Shown here: positions 20,968 to 32,833 of the stretch, piece by piece
How the letters are laid out: the number at the start of each line of letters is the position of its first letter
How positions within the stretch are numbered: position 1 is the first letter of the stretch
DNA from: Anagrus nilaparvatae
Lineage: Eukaryota; Arthropoda; Insecta; Hymenoptera; Mymaridae
Direction: 5' to 3'
NCBI GenBank assembly: GCA_022575985.1
Contig: JAKSXM010000137.1
Location: 19,052,001 to 19,116,000 of the forward strand
DNA length: 64,000 nucleotides
The notes under the pieces: model-generated
The model's database searches: none
Told to the model about the DNA's origin: nothing
The model's input: the letters and a program-made list of their open reading frames with translations, nothing else
Made by a program: the position numbers and the translations under genes

Positions 20968-23663
20968 ATGTTTGCCAAGACATTTGATGTCGTTTTTCGC
21001 AAACCAGAAACAGTTTTAAAAAATTCATTCGGTGATAATTTTGAAATAATAAAATTTGATACAACGAATTTAGTTGGTATTGGAGAAAATTATGGAAGCA
21101 CGATAATGAAAGTTGATGTTGTCATTAAGCATAAAAATAAAGAAGAAAAATTAAATTTGGTGGCAAAATTATTTCCACCATCAGAGTTTCAAAGGCAAAT
21201 GTTTAACAGTTCGTTTACTTTTAAAAAGGAGATATTTTTTTACAATGAATTGACAACAGCCTACAAAGAATTGTTGAATAAATTTAAATTAGACCACATT
21301 GATTATGATGTAATACCGAAATTTTTTGGCTCGAGGTTATCGTTGAATCCAAATTCTGATCAAGTTGACGAAGATGCTGTCATATTGATGGACAATTTAA
21401 AAACTCAGGGTTATTATATGGTCAGCAGGTTTGATGGTAGGTCTATAATTTAAAATTTTTATTTTTTGGGTGATTCAAAGTGACTTTTCGTTTCTTTTTA
21501 TAATCGCATTTGCCTAAAATTCAAATAATATATACAGTTATTAAAACATATAAGTTGAGTTAAACATTAAATTTCGCACAAAAGTGGGCGCTGCATGTTT
21601 CAGATTGGGCAATATGCAATAGGAAAGTTTGTGCATCAAACTTTGTGTGCAATTATAGAAAATTGCGCAAGACAATAAAAAAACAAGACACTAAAAAAGT
21701 TCACTAAAACAATATGGGGCTATGTATTAGGGCAATTTAGCCTCTATTGGTCTAAAACATATCCTATTTTGAAAAGTAAGACCCCAGTATTCATTTTTTC
21801 AAGAATTTTTCGAAACATTTTCGAACCCTACCATGCGACCCAGTTTTTTGTTGGTGCATAATGTAAATTAAATAAATTATTTAAAATAATAAAAAGACAA
21901 CTTTTAGATTATAAAAACATAATCATTTTCAATGGAGCAATAGGAGGTTGTTAACGGGGTACTATTCCTTTTGAGTACCAATAATAATCTAGGCAGGTGC
22001 AATAAACCTTTAAAAGTCAATAGTTCAAAATCGTTTATAAAAATTTTAATTTCCTTAGAAATTTTATGGACTTATGTACTAATGTAAAAAAATTGCTAAA
22101 AATAAGTCACTTTATGCAAAAAAAGATGCATATCATCATTTTATAAAATCTCATGAGATTTGCAATATTTATTGCAATAAATATTTTGTAAAGATAACCA
22201 TAATGATAAATCAAGATAGCAGCTTAGATTCGCGTATGTCTTTGATAAAATAATTCAATATTATCACACGTTTTTTATATATATATAAATAATATATTTA
22301 CCTTTCATTATAATACTAGAAGGCAAGCCCCCTGCGCGCTGAAGCTCACCAACCCTTTCAGATCATATAACATGTTTGATCGCAATAATACTGTGACTTA
22401 ATTCGTAAATAAAAATACTTGTACACACAATAAGATGTCAATTACAAACAATAAACTTTTTATAAGTTTAATAAGTGTATATTATTTTTATTTTCAAAAT
22501 GTATTTCCAAAAAAAAATATTTATCAACTTTTTTGAGATCTCTGAACTATATTGATTTAAGTTTTTCACTATTTCAGACCTTTTTCAGTACAAAACGACG
22601 AAAAATTAAAAAAAAAAAAATATTTGCCATTTTTCCATATACCCATTTCGATTTTGGCCAAAATAAAAATTGTCAAGAAAATTCAGTTCCCCTATTTTAT
22701 CAGTACTTTTTTTATTAGAAAATTTGGTTTATAAGGAATTTTAACCAATTCAAATGGTTTTATGCGAATAATTCTATTAGATTAAACATTTTTTATTAAA
22801 ATGCGTATGTGACTGTAAAATCAGCGCGACCAATCAAAATGAGAATAAATCGAGGAACAGAATCTGATCACACTATTTTATTTTAAGAATTAAAAATTAA
22901 TGTACAATTTTTTCTTACAGGTCTTGATTTAACAAAAATGGTTCTTGGAATTCAACGACTTGTAAAATTTCATGGTATAGGATTGGCAATTAAAAAATAT
23001 AATCCAGATTTTGTAAAAAAATTAGAAATAATAAATAAAAAAATAGCAGTAGATGGTATTGATGATTATTTTGACAGTTTTGATAAATTAGTTGCTAAGA
23101 AATTCGAACAATCAAATGATTATAAAAAGTATTCTCAGACCATAAAATATGTTATAGAAGAATCTAATAAAAATAACTTTTGGAGAAATAATGAACTTGA
23201 CCAACCATTTACTTGTGTAATTCATGGTGATTTATGGTCAAACAACATGCTGTATCATGATGAAAATGAAAGTCAAAAACCAGACGATGTCAAATTTGTT
23301 GATTTTCAAACTTATTATAACGACAATCCATTAAGGGATTTAATATTTCTTATTTTTAGCAGTGCTAATGAAAATGTATTAAATAATCATTTCGATGAAC
23401 TTTTAGAACTTTACAGAACAGAATTGAATTCGTTACTGAAATTATTAGAATGTGATGATTTGATTTTATCAGAGAGCGAATTTTCAAAAATGTTAAAAAT
23501 TGTAGCATTTCGTGAACTCGCACATCTAACCTTTATGTTTAGAGTTATAACTTTAAAAGATGGCGAAACTATGGATGATTCAGAACTAAGTGATGATTAT
23601 TTAAAGAGGCTAGGCAAGGTTTTATTATTTTATGAAGAAAAAGATTGGTTAAACAATAATTAA
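20968..23663 (+). CDS. EcKinase-like protein 2 (ecdysteroid kinase-like / CHK family)
   Basis: Exons 20968-21436 and 22921-23663 join in phase 1 to give 403 residues. I chose the ATG at 20968 (MFAKTFDVVFRKPE) because it aligns with the related genes. An in-frame ATG at 20926 would add 14 hydrophobic residues with no counterpart. Motifs: GENYGST (39-45), LNLVAKLF, HGDLWSNN (258-265) and DFQ (284-286). All catalytic positions are intact, so an active small-molecule kinase is expected; the substrate is unknown. The 1484-bp intron is much longer than in gene 3. The 3' half of exon 1 and the first 14 intron bases match gene 1 almost exactly, while the rest of the gene is clearly more diverged. An AATAAA lies at 23720-23725. 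Confidence 0.92.
21437..22920 (+). other. Intron of EcKinase-like gene 2 with a short GC-rich repeat motif
   Basis: Mostly AT-rich sequence. At about 22315-22356 it contains CTAGAAGGCAAGCCCCC followed by TGCGCGCTGAAGCTCACCAA, closely resembling 38327-38372. This is probably the end of a dispersed element. No exon is seen. Confidence 0.45.
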
Positions 23664-23850
23664 ATTTAAAACTTTTTTAAAAAATAATTTATTTGCAATT
23701 CATTGTGTTTTTCAAAAATAATAAATAGATATTGTCATGCATTTAACTTTTATTACATTTATATATAAATAATAAAAATAATGATATAGATAAGGAATTT
23801 TTATTTATTACCATACTTTTAGAAATTATAGTGTAATATAAATTTTTGAT
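23664..23850. other. 3' flank of EcKinase-like gene 2
   Basis: AT-rich, includes the candidate poly(A) signal at 23720-23725. Nothing else is recognised. Confidence 0.3.
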
Positions 23851-24189
23851 ATATTTAGCGAGGGGCTATCGTCTTTGAAATCACGAATTTGATTTTTTCT
23901 GATTTTTCTTGATTTTTTCTGATTTTTTTTGGTAAAAACCGCTAAATATTATATTGAATAGTAAAAAATAGATTTTTGAGGTCTAGGGTGAGTTATAAGG
24001 CTAAAAAACGCCAAAAATCGCGAAAAATCACAAAAAAAAACGAAAAATCATTACAAGGCGAAAATAAACCATTTCAACTAGTAACGATTCATGATTGAGG
24101 TACAAACAAGCGAAAATCAGAAAAAAATCAAAAAAAGTTTTTTTAAATCAAATTCGTGATTCCCAAGACGATAGCCCCTCGATATTTAG
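23851..24189. mobile_element. 323-bp hAT-like MITE with 8-bp target-site duplication
   Basis: Inverted termini begin CGAGGGGCTATCGTCTT at 23859 and end with the complement at 24181, and extend inward about 37 bp with few mismatches (AATCACGAATTTGATTT shared). The flanks carry a perfect 8-bp duplication, ATATTTAG, at 23851-23858 and 24182-24189. Eight-base duplications are the hallmark of hAT (also P and Merlin) transposases. The interior is low-complexity, with CGAAAAATCA-type repeats, and non-coding. Confidence 0.85.
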
Positions 24190-24940
24190 AATTGATATAT
24201 CGGTAAATTTAAATTTAATAAGTTTCAAACTGATGGTTTTGTCTTCAAATCGGTTTCATAGTATTTTTTTCCAAAAGTACTAACAAAAAATAAGTCACAC
24301 TGGCAATTTTTAGCCCCTAATATTCAATTTTCGATTTTTGGCAGCCACTTTTGTCTTTTGCTAATTTTTTGCATTTTTTTTCTGATTCCTCTACTTCACT
24401 ATGACATATATATGTGTCATACTTTCTATATATTAAAAAAATAATAGAATAATATCAAACGTGTACTTTAAATTTTTATACTTTAATAAAAAAATAAAAT
24501 AAAAATATAGTCTCAGTTTTACATCAGACTCATTAATATGAGAGTATAAAACATATTCACACAATTTTTGTTAAATCGGTTTTATAAATTTATATTTGTA
24601 AAATTACTAATATTTGTAAGAAAATTAAAAAAAATTTTTATTAATGTTATGTAATTTTAGCTTTACAAGGTCAACAAATCATTTGAAAAATATTAAATTT
24701 AAAGTATTCTGTAAAATAAATGATTGCAGTAAAGTTTTAAAATTTTTATGTAATTCCCTCTCCATTTCTTAATTAATACTTCAGTTATTTTTAGACAATA
24801 ATAATTATTATCAGCAGGAACAGTAGCGTTGTAAATTGGATACAAAAGTAATTAGTCTTTTCATTTACTTGCAATATTACTGTCTATTTTTAGATTCATG
24901 TAATAAATATTAATTACGTTTAATTTATTAATTGTAAAAA
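24190..24940. other. Intergenic region upstream of EcKinase-like gene 3
   Basis: AT-rich sequence with no open frame of note and no recognised repeat. Confidence 0.3.
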
Positions 24941-26250
24941 ATGTCGGAAAGTCAGATCGCTAAAATTGACGTTGTTTTTCGCAAACCAGAAACAGTATTA
25001 AAAAATGTGTACGGTGATGATTTAGAAATAATAAAATTTGATACAACGAATTTAGTTGGTACTGGAGAAAATTATGGAAGCACAATAATGAAAGTTGATG
25101 TTGTTATCAAGCATAAAAATAAGGAAGAAAAGTTAAATTTGGTAGCAAAATTATTTCCACCAACAGAGTTTCAAAGGCAAATATTTGACAGTACATTTAC
25201 ATTTAAAAAGGAGATATTTTTTTACAATGAATTGACAACAGCCTACAAAGAATTGTTTAATAAATTTAAGTTAAATCACAATGATTACGATATAATTCCA
25301 AAATTTTTTGGCTCAAGATTTTCTTTGAATCCTAATTCTGAAGATGTTGACGAAGACGCTGTCATATTGATGGACAATTTAAAAACTCAGGGCTATTATA
25401 TGGTCAGTAGATTTGATGGTATGTCTAAGTTTTCTTTAAAACTTCTTTGCCTATATTAACATTGATTGAAAGTTACTGAGCAGTACTATAATTTTTCATA
25501 TTTTTCGCAGGTCTTGATTTAGAGCATACAATTCTCACAATACGAGCACTCGTTAAGTTCCATGGGCTTGGATTAGCAATTAAAAAATATAACGCAGATT
25601 TTATAAAAATTTTCAAAAAATATTCAAAATCATTAAATAGCGAAGACGAATATTATTATAACAATGTAAAAAAATCAGTTATTGATAAATTTCAAAAAAC
25701 TAATGAATTAAAAAAATTTTGCAAAAATATTGAGTATTTTATGGATGAGTCACTTAAAAATAAATTTTGGAGAAATGATGAACTAGACAAACCATTTACT
25801 TGTGTAATTCATGGTGATTTATGGTCAAACAACATGTTATTTCACGATGAAATTGGAAGTAAAAATCCAGATGACATTAAATTTCTTGATTTTCAAACTT
25901 ATTATAACGACAATCCTTTAAAGGATTTATTTTTTCTTATTTGTACTAGTACAAATAAAAATGTATTTGAAAATAATTTTGACCAACTTTTAGATTTGTA
26001 TAAAACAGAGTTAAATTCATTACTAAAATCATTAGAATGTGAAGAATTAATTTTATCAGAGAGCGAATTTTCAAAAATGTTAAAAACTGTAGCATTTCAT
26101 GAATTTGGCCATATTATTTTTATTCTATGTATTATAACTTTAAAGAAAGGCGAAATCCTAGAAAATTTTTTAATAAATAATGATTGCTTTATGAGATTGA
26201 GCAATTTACTATTACTCTATGAGAAAAAAAATTGGTTTTCAATTAACTAA
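24941..26250 (+). CDS. EcKinase-like protein 3 (ecdysteroid kinase-like / CHK family)
   Basis: Exons 24941-25418 and 25511-26250 join in phase 1 to give 405 residues. The intron is only 92 bp, the shortest of the set. Motifs: GENYGST (42-48), LNLVAKLF, HGDLWSNN (260-267) and DFQ (286-288); all are intact. The start MSESQIAKIDVVFRKPE aligns with gene 1 (MTESMFANVIEVVFRKPE). From the RKPE region to about two thirds of exon 1, DNA identity to gene 1 is near complete. After that it diverges (FKLNHNDYDIIPK versus FKLDHIDYDVIPK), and exon 2 is well separated from both gene 1 and gene 2. Likely a cytosolic kinase of unknown substrate. Confidence 0.92.
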
Positions 26251-27148
26251 AAAGTTCATGCAACTTTACAACGTTTGAAACTTCGAACAAGTTGTTTGTA
26301 CAATAACTTGAAAATTCAAGCCTAACTAACAACTTAACAGTGTACTTGATAGTAAGAAAATCGTGGATTACTAATTAGCAAGATTTTTCATTAGCAATTA
26401 TTTTATGAATAATAAAATAAAATAGAAACAAGTTTTGAATTTTCGCGCCTTTATCTAATTTTATAGTTTTCTGCGTTACCAACTGAAATATTATAGATTG
26501 GTACTCCTGTTATTTATATTTTTTTATGATGTATACATTTTTTGTTATTCAACAAAATAATATCATGAATACAGAAAATTAAATAATTGTTAGATTTTTA
26601 AGTAGTTAAATAATTTATTTAAATATTTATTAAAATATTTTTAAAAAAATTTAATAAATTATTTAAAAGCAGTTGTTATTTTGTGCTTTAATAATTGCAA
26701 AGTTTTTAAATTAACAAAGGTATGTTGCAATTTTTAAAATATAAATTTTTACAATAAATATAAATAAAATAAAATTACATAAAAAAATTTGCCATATAAA
26801 AGTTAAAATTTGGATAATAATATTTAATATTTTTGCAATTTTTTTTGCATTTTGTATAGGTTATAACAGTACATTCATTGATTTTATAGTTTAAATATCA
26901 TATTTCATTTAAAACTTGTAATTTTTTTATTTGCTTTTTTATTTGATAAAATATTTTATTACATATAATTAGAATTTTTTCATAATTGCGGATTAAATAT
27001 TTATTCATGTGTATTTATTTTACTTTTACATATAAAATATTACAGAATCTAGAATAAATAATAATAGAAATTATTTGTTTAAAAGTTATATTTTACATGA
27101 CGCATTCCATGTCAACTGAGATCTTGTTATTTTGATAAATTTTGTTTG
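26251..27148. other. Intergenic, no gene seen
   Basis: Extremely AT-rich stretch downstream of EcKinase-like gene 3. No coding signal or clear repeat is seen. Confidence 0.3.
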
Positions 27149-27263
27149 AAGGGGACACAGAACCAAAAAAATTTTTAGACTCATTTTTTTAAAATTAAAG
27201 CAATAAATTTTGTTAAATACCAAAAAAATTGCTTTACAAATTTTTTTGATTCTGTGTCCCCTT
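27149..27263. mobile_element. ~115-bp palindromic MITE
   Basis: The ends AAGGGGACACAGAACCAAAAAAA and its near-complement TTTTTTTGATTCTGTGTCCCCTT form inverted repeats of about 23 bp with one mismatch. The centre is AT-rich. A target duplication is not clear. Confidence 0.65.
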
Positions 27264-27654
27264 AATCGAAGTAAAAGAAATTCAAATTGTAATAAAATTT
27301 TGCCCATCGTTATTGATTTAAAAAATTTTTTTTTTTTAATTTTTTTTACAAATGGAAAAAACGAGCCAAAATATCTACAGGATGGTATATTATAAAAAAC
27401 ATAATATCAAGCTAAAAAACGCTTCCAAGTATTTGGCACTATGGTTCCTTATTAGCAATAACTCGGCAATAACAAAATGTTCTTAATGGTCTATTTTAAA
27501 AAATATAGTATAATGGCATAAGAAAAGCTAAAAATGATCTTTTCCTCGATATTGTCATTTTAACATCTCATGCAAAAAATTAGGTATTATGTAAAAAAAG
27601 AAGAATTTTTTTGCATTGAATGTTTTTAATTTTTTTACTATGAATGTAATAACC

Positions 27655-28030
27655 AGTAATAAAGAAATTTTCTGAAACTAGGACTCCCGTGGAAAAAAAT
27701 GAAGTATTAAGTCCAAAAAGAAAAAAAATTTTAATAATTTGTTTATTTTATAGTGCAAAAAATTTTGCGAAAAAAAATTTAAAAAAAATTAAGTATCAGT
27801 TTTGAGAAATCAAGTAAAAACGATATTTATAGATATTAGTACTTTCATAGAAAAAAATTAAGTATTACATCCAAAAGAAAAAAAAATATTGCTGTTTTTT
27901 TTTATTTTTTAATGCAGAAACTTTTTAGAAAAGAATTTTCAAAAAATAAGGTATCAGATCCAAAAAATCAATTATAAACGATATTTCTAAAACTATAGTA
28001 ATATCCCATAGAAACAAAATTTTGTTTTTC
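27655..28030. repeat. Second locus of the 10.1-11.6 kb tandem repeat family
   Basis: Blocks such as GAAACTAGGACTCCCGTGGAAAAAAATGAAGTATTAAGTCC and AGTACTTTCATAGAAAAAAATTAAGTATTACATCC match the ~160-bp subrepeats at 10147-11040. Copies are about 180 bp apart and degenerate. Confidence 0.6.
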
Positions 28031-28039
28031 GTATGTTTT

Positions 28040-28225
28040 GGAGGCAATGTATGGGGGGGGGGTCAAATGTGCCATATTGGGGGTAGGGGGTCAAATGGAC
28101 TTTTAATTTAAGAATAATTTGGATTTAGGGACTATAGATAATATTTTTGATTTAAGGATTTAGAATAATCCGGGTTTATAGGGAATTAGAATAATTTCGA
28201 TAAAGGAGTATAGACCTCAAGATTC
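28040..28225. repeat. Short-period minisatellite-like repeat (GGGACTTAGAATAATTT-type)
   Basis: A G-rich start (GGGGGGGGTCAAATG, GGGGGTAGGGGGTCAAATGGAC) is followed by repeated ~20-30 bp units around TTTAGGGACTATAGATAATATTT and GGGAATTAGAATAATTTCGAT. The same order, G-rich block and then GGACTTAGAATA units, recurs at 46835-47045. Confidence 0.55.
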
Positions 28226-28279
28226 AAAATATAAATTTAAATAAAAGCCCAATAACATAAATAAATCACTAAATTTTGT

Positions 28280-28520
28280 TATCTTGTCAGTGCCCAGAAA
28301 GCACGCATTTCCTGGCCGCTGTGCGACCGGAAATAGTATATTTACGGCTCGCGTTCAGAAAAGTAAAAAATGGCCAAAAATTGTATATGACCCTTGTACA
28401 TAATTAAAGAATGACCCAAATCGCAGTTTACCAACCTCGAATTCGCCTCGGATGGTAATTTACGTGCGATTTGGCCCATTCTTTACTTTTTTGGACACAT
28501 ACTCGTAATATGCTATTTCT
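28280..28520. repeat. Dispersed palindromic repeat, copy 1 of 3
   Basis: Contains GTATATGACCCTTGTACATAA and then an inverted pair: AAAGAATGACCCAAATCGCA and TGCGATTTGGCCCATTCTTTA around a CCTCGAATTCGCCTCGG core. It is preceded by TTTCCTGGCCGCTGTGCGACC. Related copies are at 38024-38300 and 45825-46215. Non-coding; probably a MITE family. Confidence 0.6.
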
Positions 28521-28745
28521 TTTTGGACGTAACACTTATTTATTTTCCACTTGAGTCAAGGTTTTAGGAAATTAGTAATAATTGGATTTTTTTGGATTTG
28601 ATTCCTAATTTTATGAAATTTTTTTCCTAATTTAAAAAAAAAACAAGATTATTTTTTTTAATTTTGGAAGCAACACCTAATTTTTTCCCACGGAAGTTCT
28701 AGTTTTAAGAAATTCATTATTTTTCAATCTCTCGTACTTTTTGTA
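28518..28745. repeat. Inverted copies of the 27655-28030 repeat
   Basis: CTTTTTGGACGTAACACTTATTTATTTTCCACTTGAGTCAAGGTTTTAGGAAATT is recognisably the complement of the subrepeat at about 27680-27720. A second inverted block contains CCCACGGAAGTTCTAGTTTTAAGAAATT. The repeat family therefore flanks the 28.0-28.5 kb block in opposite orientations. Confidence 0.6.
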
Positions 28746-29313
28746 TTTAAATTATTTCCGTCAAAAAATAAAAAAAAGAATTGAATTTTGATTTGATTGA
28801 ATTTTGACCTAATGCCTAATACTCATATGAGTATTTGTCATTGCTTGAGGAGCTGTAATGCTAATAATTTGGCAGCGTTTTTTTCTTCATGAAACATATT
28901 TTCTATATTAATTATCTAATCAAGAAAATATTAATTTTTATGTTTGTGTTATCGTTATCATAATTAGATATAAATAATACCAACTACAACAAATCACGTT
29001 TCTTTAAACTGTATAGAAGGGGAATTCAATTTTAATTTTTTAATACATAATGACAATAGTAAATATAACAGGTTTTTTCAAAAGATTTTATGTGGCAAAT
29101 TATTGAGTACAATATAATTTATTATGTGCTAAAGTGATCAGAGATTTTAACATGCTGAGTCACTTTAACATTTATATATTTTATTTGAAATTATACTTGT
29201 AAAAGATTATAAAAATAGTGTCAATTACTTGAGTTAAGTCTTTAATATTATAAAAATTAATTCTTGTAATTTTTTATAGTTTATAAGATAAATCTTGGAT
29301 ATTTTATTAAGCC
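28746..29313. other. Upstream region of EcKinase-like gene 4
   Basis: AT-rich, no gene seen. A TATAAATA at about 28970 is too far from the ATG to be called with confidence. Confidence 0.25.
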
Positions 29314-30885
29314 ATGACTTACGAAATTGTATTACGTGATTTGGAAAAATTATTACAAGATAAATTTGGAAACGAGGTCATTTTATTGGAATGGAATTGT
29401 GCTGATTTATTACCACCTGGAGAAAATTATGGAAGTACAATTTATAAAATTGATGCAATAATACAAAGAAATAAAAATTTAAATAAAGAAAATTTACATA
29501 TGGTAGCTAAAATGTTACCATCGTCAGATTATCAAAGACAAATATTTGATAGTTATTTTACTTTTAAAAAAGAAATATTTTTTTATCATGATTTGATACC
29601 ATTTTATCAAAATTTGGAAATTGATTTCGGAGTTGATAAAAATGAAGTTTTTAACGCTGTGCCTGAATTTTTTGCTGCTAGAACTTCTTTAGCTAATAAA
29701 GATGAAGTTGATGATAATGCTGTGATATTAATGGATAATCTTTTAGCCAAAAATTATTATATGGGAGAAAGAAGATATGGTAAGTTTGAAATTTAATGTT
29801 CGTTTGACTCAAAGATTTAAGGATTTGTTAAATTTTTGGGTTTTTATAAATTTATTGGGACTCGAGATTCGATGAAATTTTTTGATTGGTTTCAGTAATA
29901 TTAACGCGAATATCAATCTTGTATAAATTAACTGGAAATTTTTTTTTTTTTTATTAGAGTCAGTTAAAAAATAAAATTTTTATGACCAATTGTATAGAAA
30001 AAATCACAATTTTTGAAATAATTGTTTTTGGATTACTGAATCTATCGCCCATATTTTTTAAAAATTCTGTAGTTTAATTGTTTTTTTATATAATAATTTT
30101 GTATACAACCAACATTTTGTATAATATTAATCTTTCCAGGTTTTGATTTACTTCATGCTAGAAAGGCAATAAAAACATTAGCACATTTTCATGCTCTTGG
30201 AATGGCTACAAAGTATCAAAAACCAGAATATTTTGAAATTTTAAAAGTTCGTTCAAAATGTTTAGATTTAAAAGGTGAAAGCTTTGATGATGTGATAAAA
30301 TCTTTTCTTGAAACATTCCAAGAGGATCCTGAAATGTCAAAATATTATGATAGAATCAAGGCAGCAATGACACAAGAATCAGCAAAATCATGGTCGATTC
30401 CTCCTGAGGAACCTTGGTCTACTATTGTGCATTCTGATTTTTGGGTTAATAATATTATGTTCCAGAAAAATGATTCTGGAAATATAACAGACATTAAAAT
30501 GATTGATTTTCAAAATTACCTATTTATGAGCCCTTTGAGAGAGCTAGCTTTTTTCCTTACGACAGGTTTAAATTTTGATGTAATGGAAAATCATTTTGAC
30601 GAAATAATGAATCTTTATTATGAAAATTTTATAAGTGTTTTAAAGCGAATGAAATGCGATGTTAGTGATTTTACAAGAGATAAATTTGACGATAGATTAA
30701 AAATTGACGCTTTTAGAGAATTCCCACATGGACCTTACATGTTGAAAATGATGACCGCCGAAGTTGAAAAAGACTTTCAATCAACTGAAATTAAATCATT
30801 GATGAGAAAAAATTTTGCCAATCCATTATTAATTAAAAGATTGAGAGTTTTTGTTAACAAATTTGTTGAAAAAGGATGGTTATGA
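29314..30885 (+). CDS. EcKinase-like protein 4 (ecdysteroid kinase-like / CHK family)
   Basis: Exons 29314-29779 and 30140-30885 join in phase 1 (RYG|FDL) to give 403 residues. Motifs: GENYGST (36-42), a lysine in LHMVAKML, HSDFWVNN (253-260) and DFQ (278-280). The catalytic loop has HSDF where the family norm is HGDL or HGDF, and the key D and N are present. It is clearly more diverged from genes 1-3 than they are from each other, and is closer in style to gene 5 (LRDLE start, DLLP-GEN-GST). The 360-bp intron sits at the shared position. It lies about 3 kb after gene 3 and 2 kb before an odorant receptor gene on the same strand. Confidence 0.92.
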
Positions 30886-31694
30886 TTTTTTATTTGTAGA
30901 ATTGTCGTAAAAGTTGTACAGAATATTAAAAATCGTTATCTTTTTATAATTTGATTTGAAAATTAGGATTCAAAAACGTTATAATTTAAAAATTAATAAA
31001 CTTTGACTTTTGTTAAGTTTATAGATTTTTATACAAATTAAAAAATAAACAAAAACTAATGTATAGGATCAATAAAGTTTTTATAATGGCAAAAATGTAT
31101 CATAAAAGAGCGTTTAACGAGAAAATTTTCTAGTTTAAAAAAATTCTATTTTTGCTGCAAATTTCTCAAAATTAAAAAAAATTGAGACATTAGATATTCA
31201 TGACTATTTACTGCAACTCTACCCTTCATTAAGTTTTTAGGTCACTGTAATATTTGGGTTCTTTGACTCGTTTGCCATACACAGGGTCCACCAATTCCGA
31301 ATTAGCAGATTAAAAAACAAATGTAATAAGATAAATCTTGTTCTGGTTTGCGAATATTGCAAAAGCAGTTTAGATAAATTTTGTCAAAAAAAAATTTCAA
31401 AATAACCCTTAGTAGATCTTTTCTTATCGTTTTTGCCAAAAGCATCCCCTCCCTCCATGTTTAATTCAAATAATTATATTAGTATATTTTACCCTATATT
31501 TTACATATTTTAATAATTTCGTAGAAAATACATACAGTTAAACAATTGCATTGTACTTTTTTTACATTGTTTTTTAAAGAAATGTAAAAAAATGCATTTT
31601 CCCTATTTTTAACATAAATAATAAATATAAATCATGTGAAATATTATATATAATTTCTAGGAAATATGTAATAATTGAATATGTATATGCTATG
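30886..31694. other. Intergenic, no gene seen
   Basis: AT-rich sequence downstream of EcKinase-like gene 4. No coding signal or structured repeat is seen. Confidence 0.3.
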
Positions 31695-31853
31695 TACACT
31701 GTAAATAATCTTGCAATAAATTTTATTAATTTAGCACTATTAGTCTCAATAACTTTATTTATAGTTTCATGAATTTATGAAAGAAAAATAAAGTTATTTT
31801 TCTGGTGGCGAAAATTAGTTCAAGTAAAAGTTACAAGCATTATTTACAGTGTA
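31695..31853. mobile_element. 159-bp Tc1/mariner-like MITE
   Basis: Perfect 15-bp inverted ends, TACACTGTAAATAAT at 31695-31709 and ATTATTTACAGTGTA at 31839-31853. The outer TA fits a TA target duplication and CACTGTAAA-like termini are common in Tc1/mariner relatives. No coding content. Confidence 0.75.
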
Positions 31854-32782
31854 TAATTTATAATTCCAAAATTTGGTTGCGGTGATCGAGATCTGATTAT
31901 ATCTTTACCCTTTACTAAGTTGTTAGCCACACATTCCGGTACCATGTGGTTAAAAAAAATTTGCTTAATTTCATCATAAGAACCTAATTAGCAATTTAGT
32001 AAATTGTAAAAATTTTTTTCATGGTTTTATCTCATTTGCAACCGAACAAATATCAAAAATTACGGTAAAGATAAACGGAATACCGATTGTAGCAACATAA
32101 ATTTTTTTCCAGTGTATCGCATATTATTTAAATAAATTTATTTATATCAATTTTATTTATTTAAAATTATTTTATTTCCTACATGATGTAATGAGTTTTT
32201 TCTTTCTTTAATTAAGCAAAAATTTGTATTCGCCACTGTTCTATTTATTTTTGTAAGTTTAATGAGCTACTGTAATAAATTTATTTTTAAATAAAATTTT
32301 GTTATTTATTTAAAAGTTTTCAATTTATAAAAAATTAAATAATCAGAAAATAATTTAAAATGATTAAGTTGGGGTAAGTTAAACTTTCACACAAGTGTTA
32401 CACTTACGAGGACAAATGATTTTGACCTTAATCCAGAATGTTTTTTTGTAACAATAGTATTTAAAATGTCAATACATAATTATTTTTTTTTATTAGGGGT
32501 ATAATATCCTCGATAATATCAATGCTACGTAATTAATTTATAAATACAAAGTTTATCGTAAGTCGTTATAGCAATTATTCAGAAAAAAAATTATTTAGTT
32601 TAGTAGAACTTTCTATAAAAACATAGTAGTATATTAATTAATAAATAATACAGTACCCAGAAATATAAAAAAAAAATAGAGCATCGAGTAGCTTAAAAAA
32701 AAGGGGGTTGTATATAATCGAAGTCATGTAAAAGAGATTAAAAGAGTAGAAAACTATTTACCTTACGATACAGAACTTTCAC
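31854..32782. other. Upstream region of the odorant receptor gene
   Basis: AT-rich with no coding signal. Some weak inverted sequence occurs near 32040-32115 but no firm element. Confidence 0.3.
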
Positions 32783-32790
32783 TATATAAA
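32783..32790 (+). promoter_or_regulatory. Possible TATA box of the odorant receptor gene
   Basis: TATATAAA lies 44 bp upstream of the odorant receptor ATG, which would leave a very short leader. In such AT-rich DNA the match may be chance. Confidence 0.25.
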
Positions 32791-32833
32791 TACTAAAAGG
32801 ATTCAATTAAAAAAAAAAAAATTTTGATTAAAA

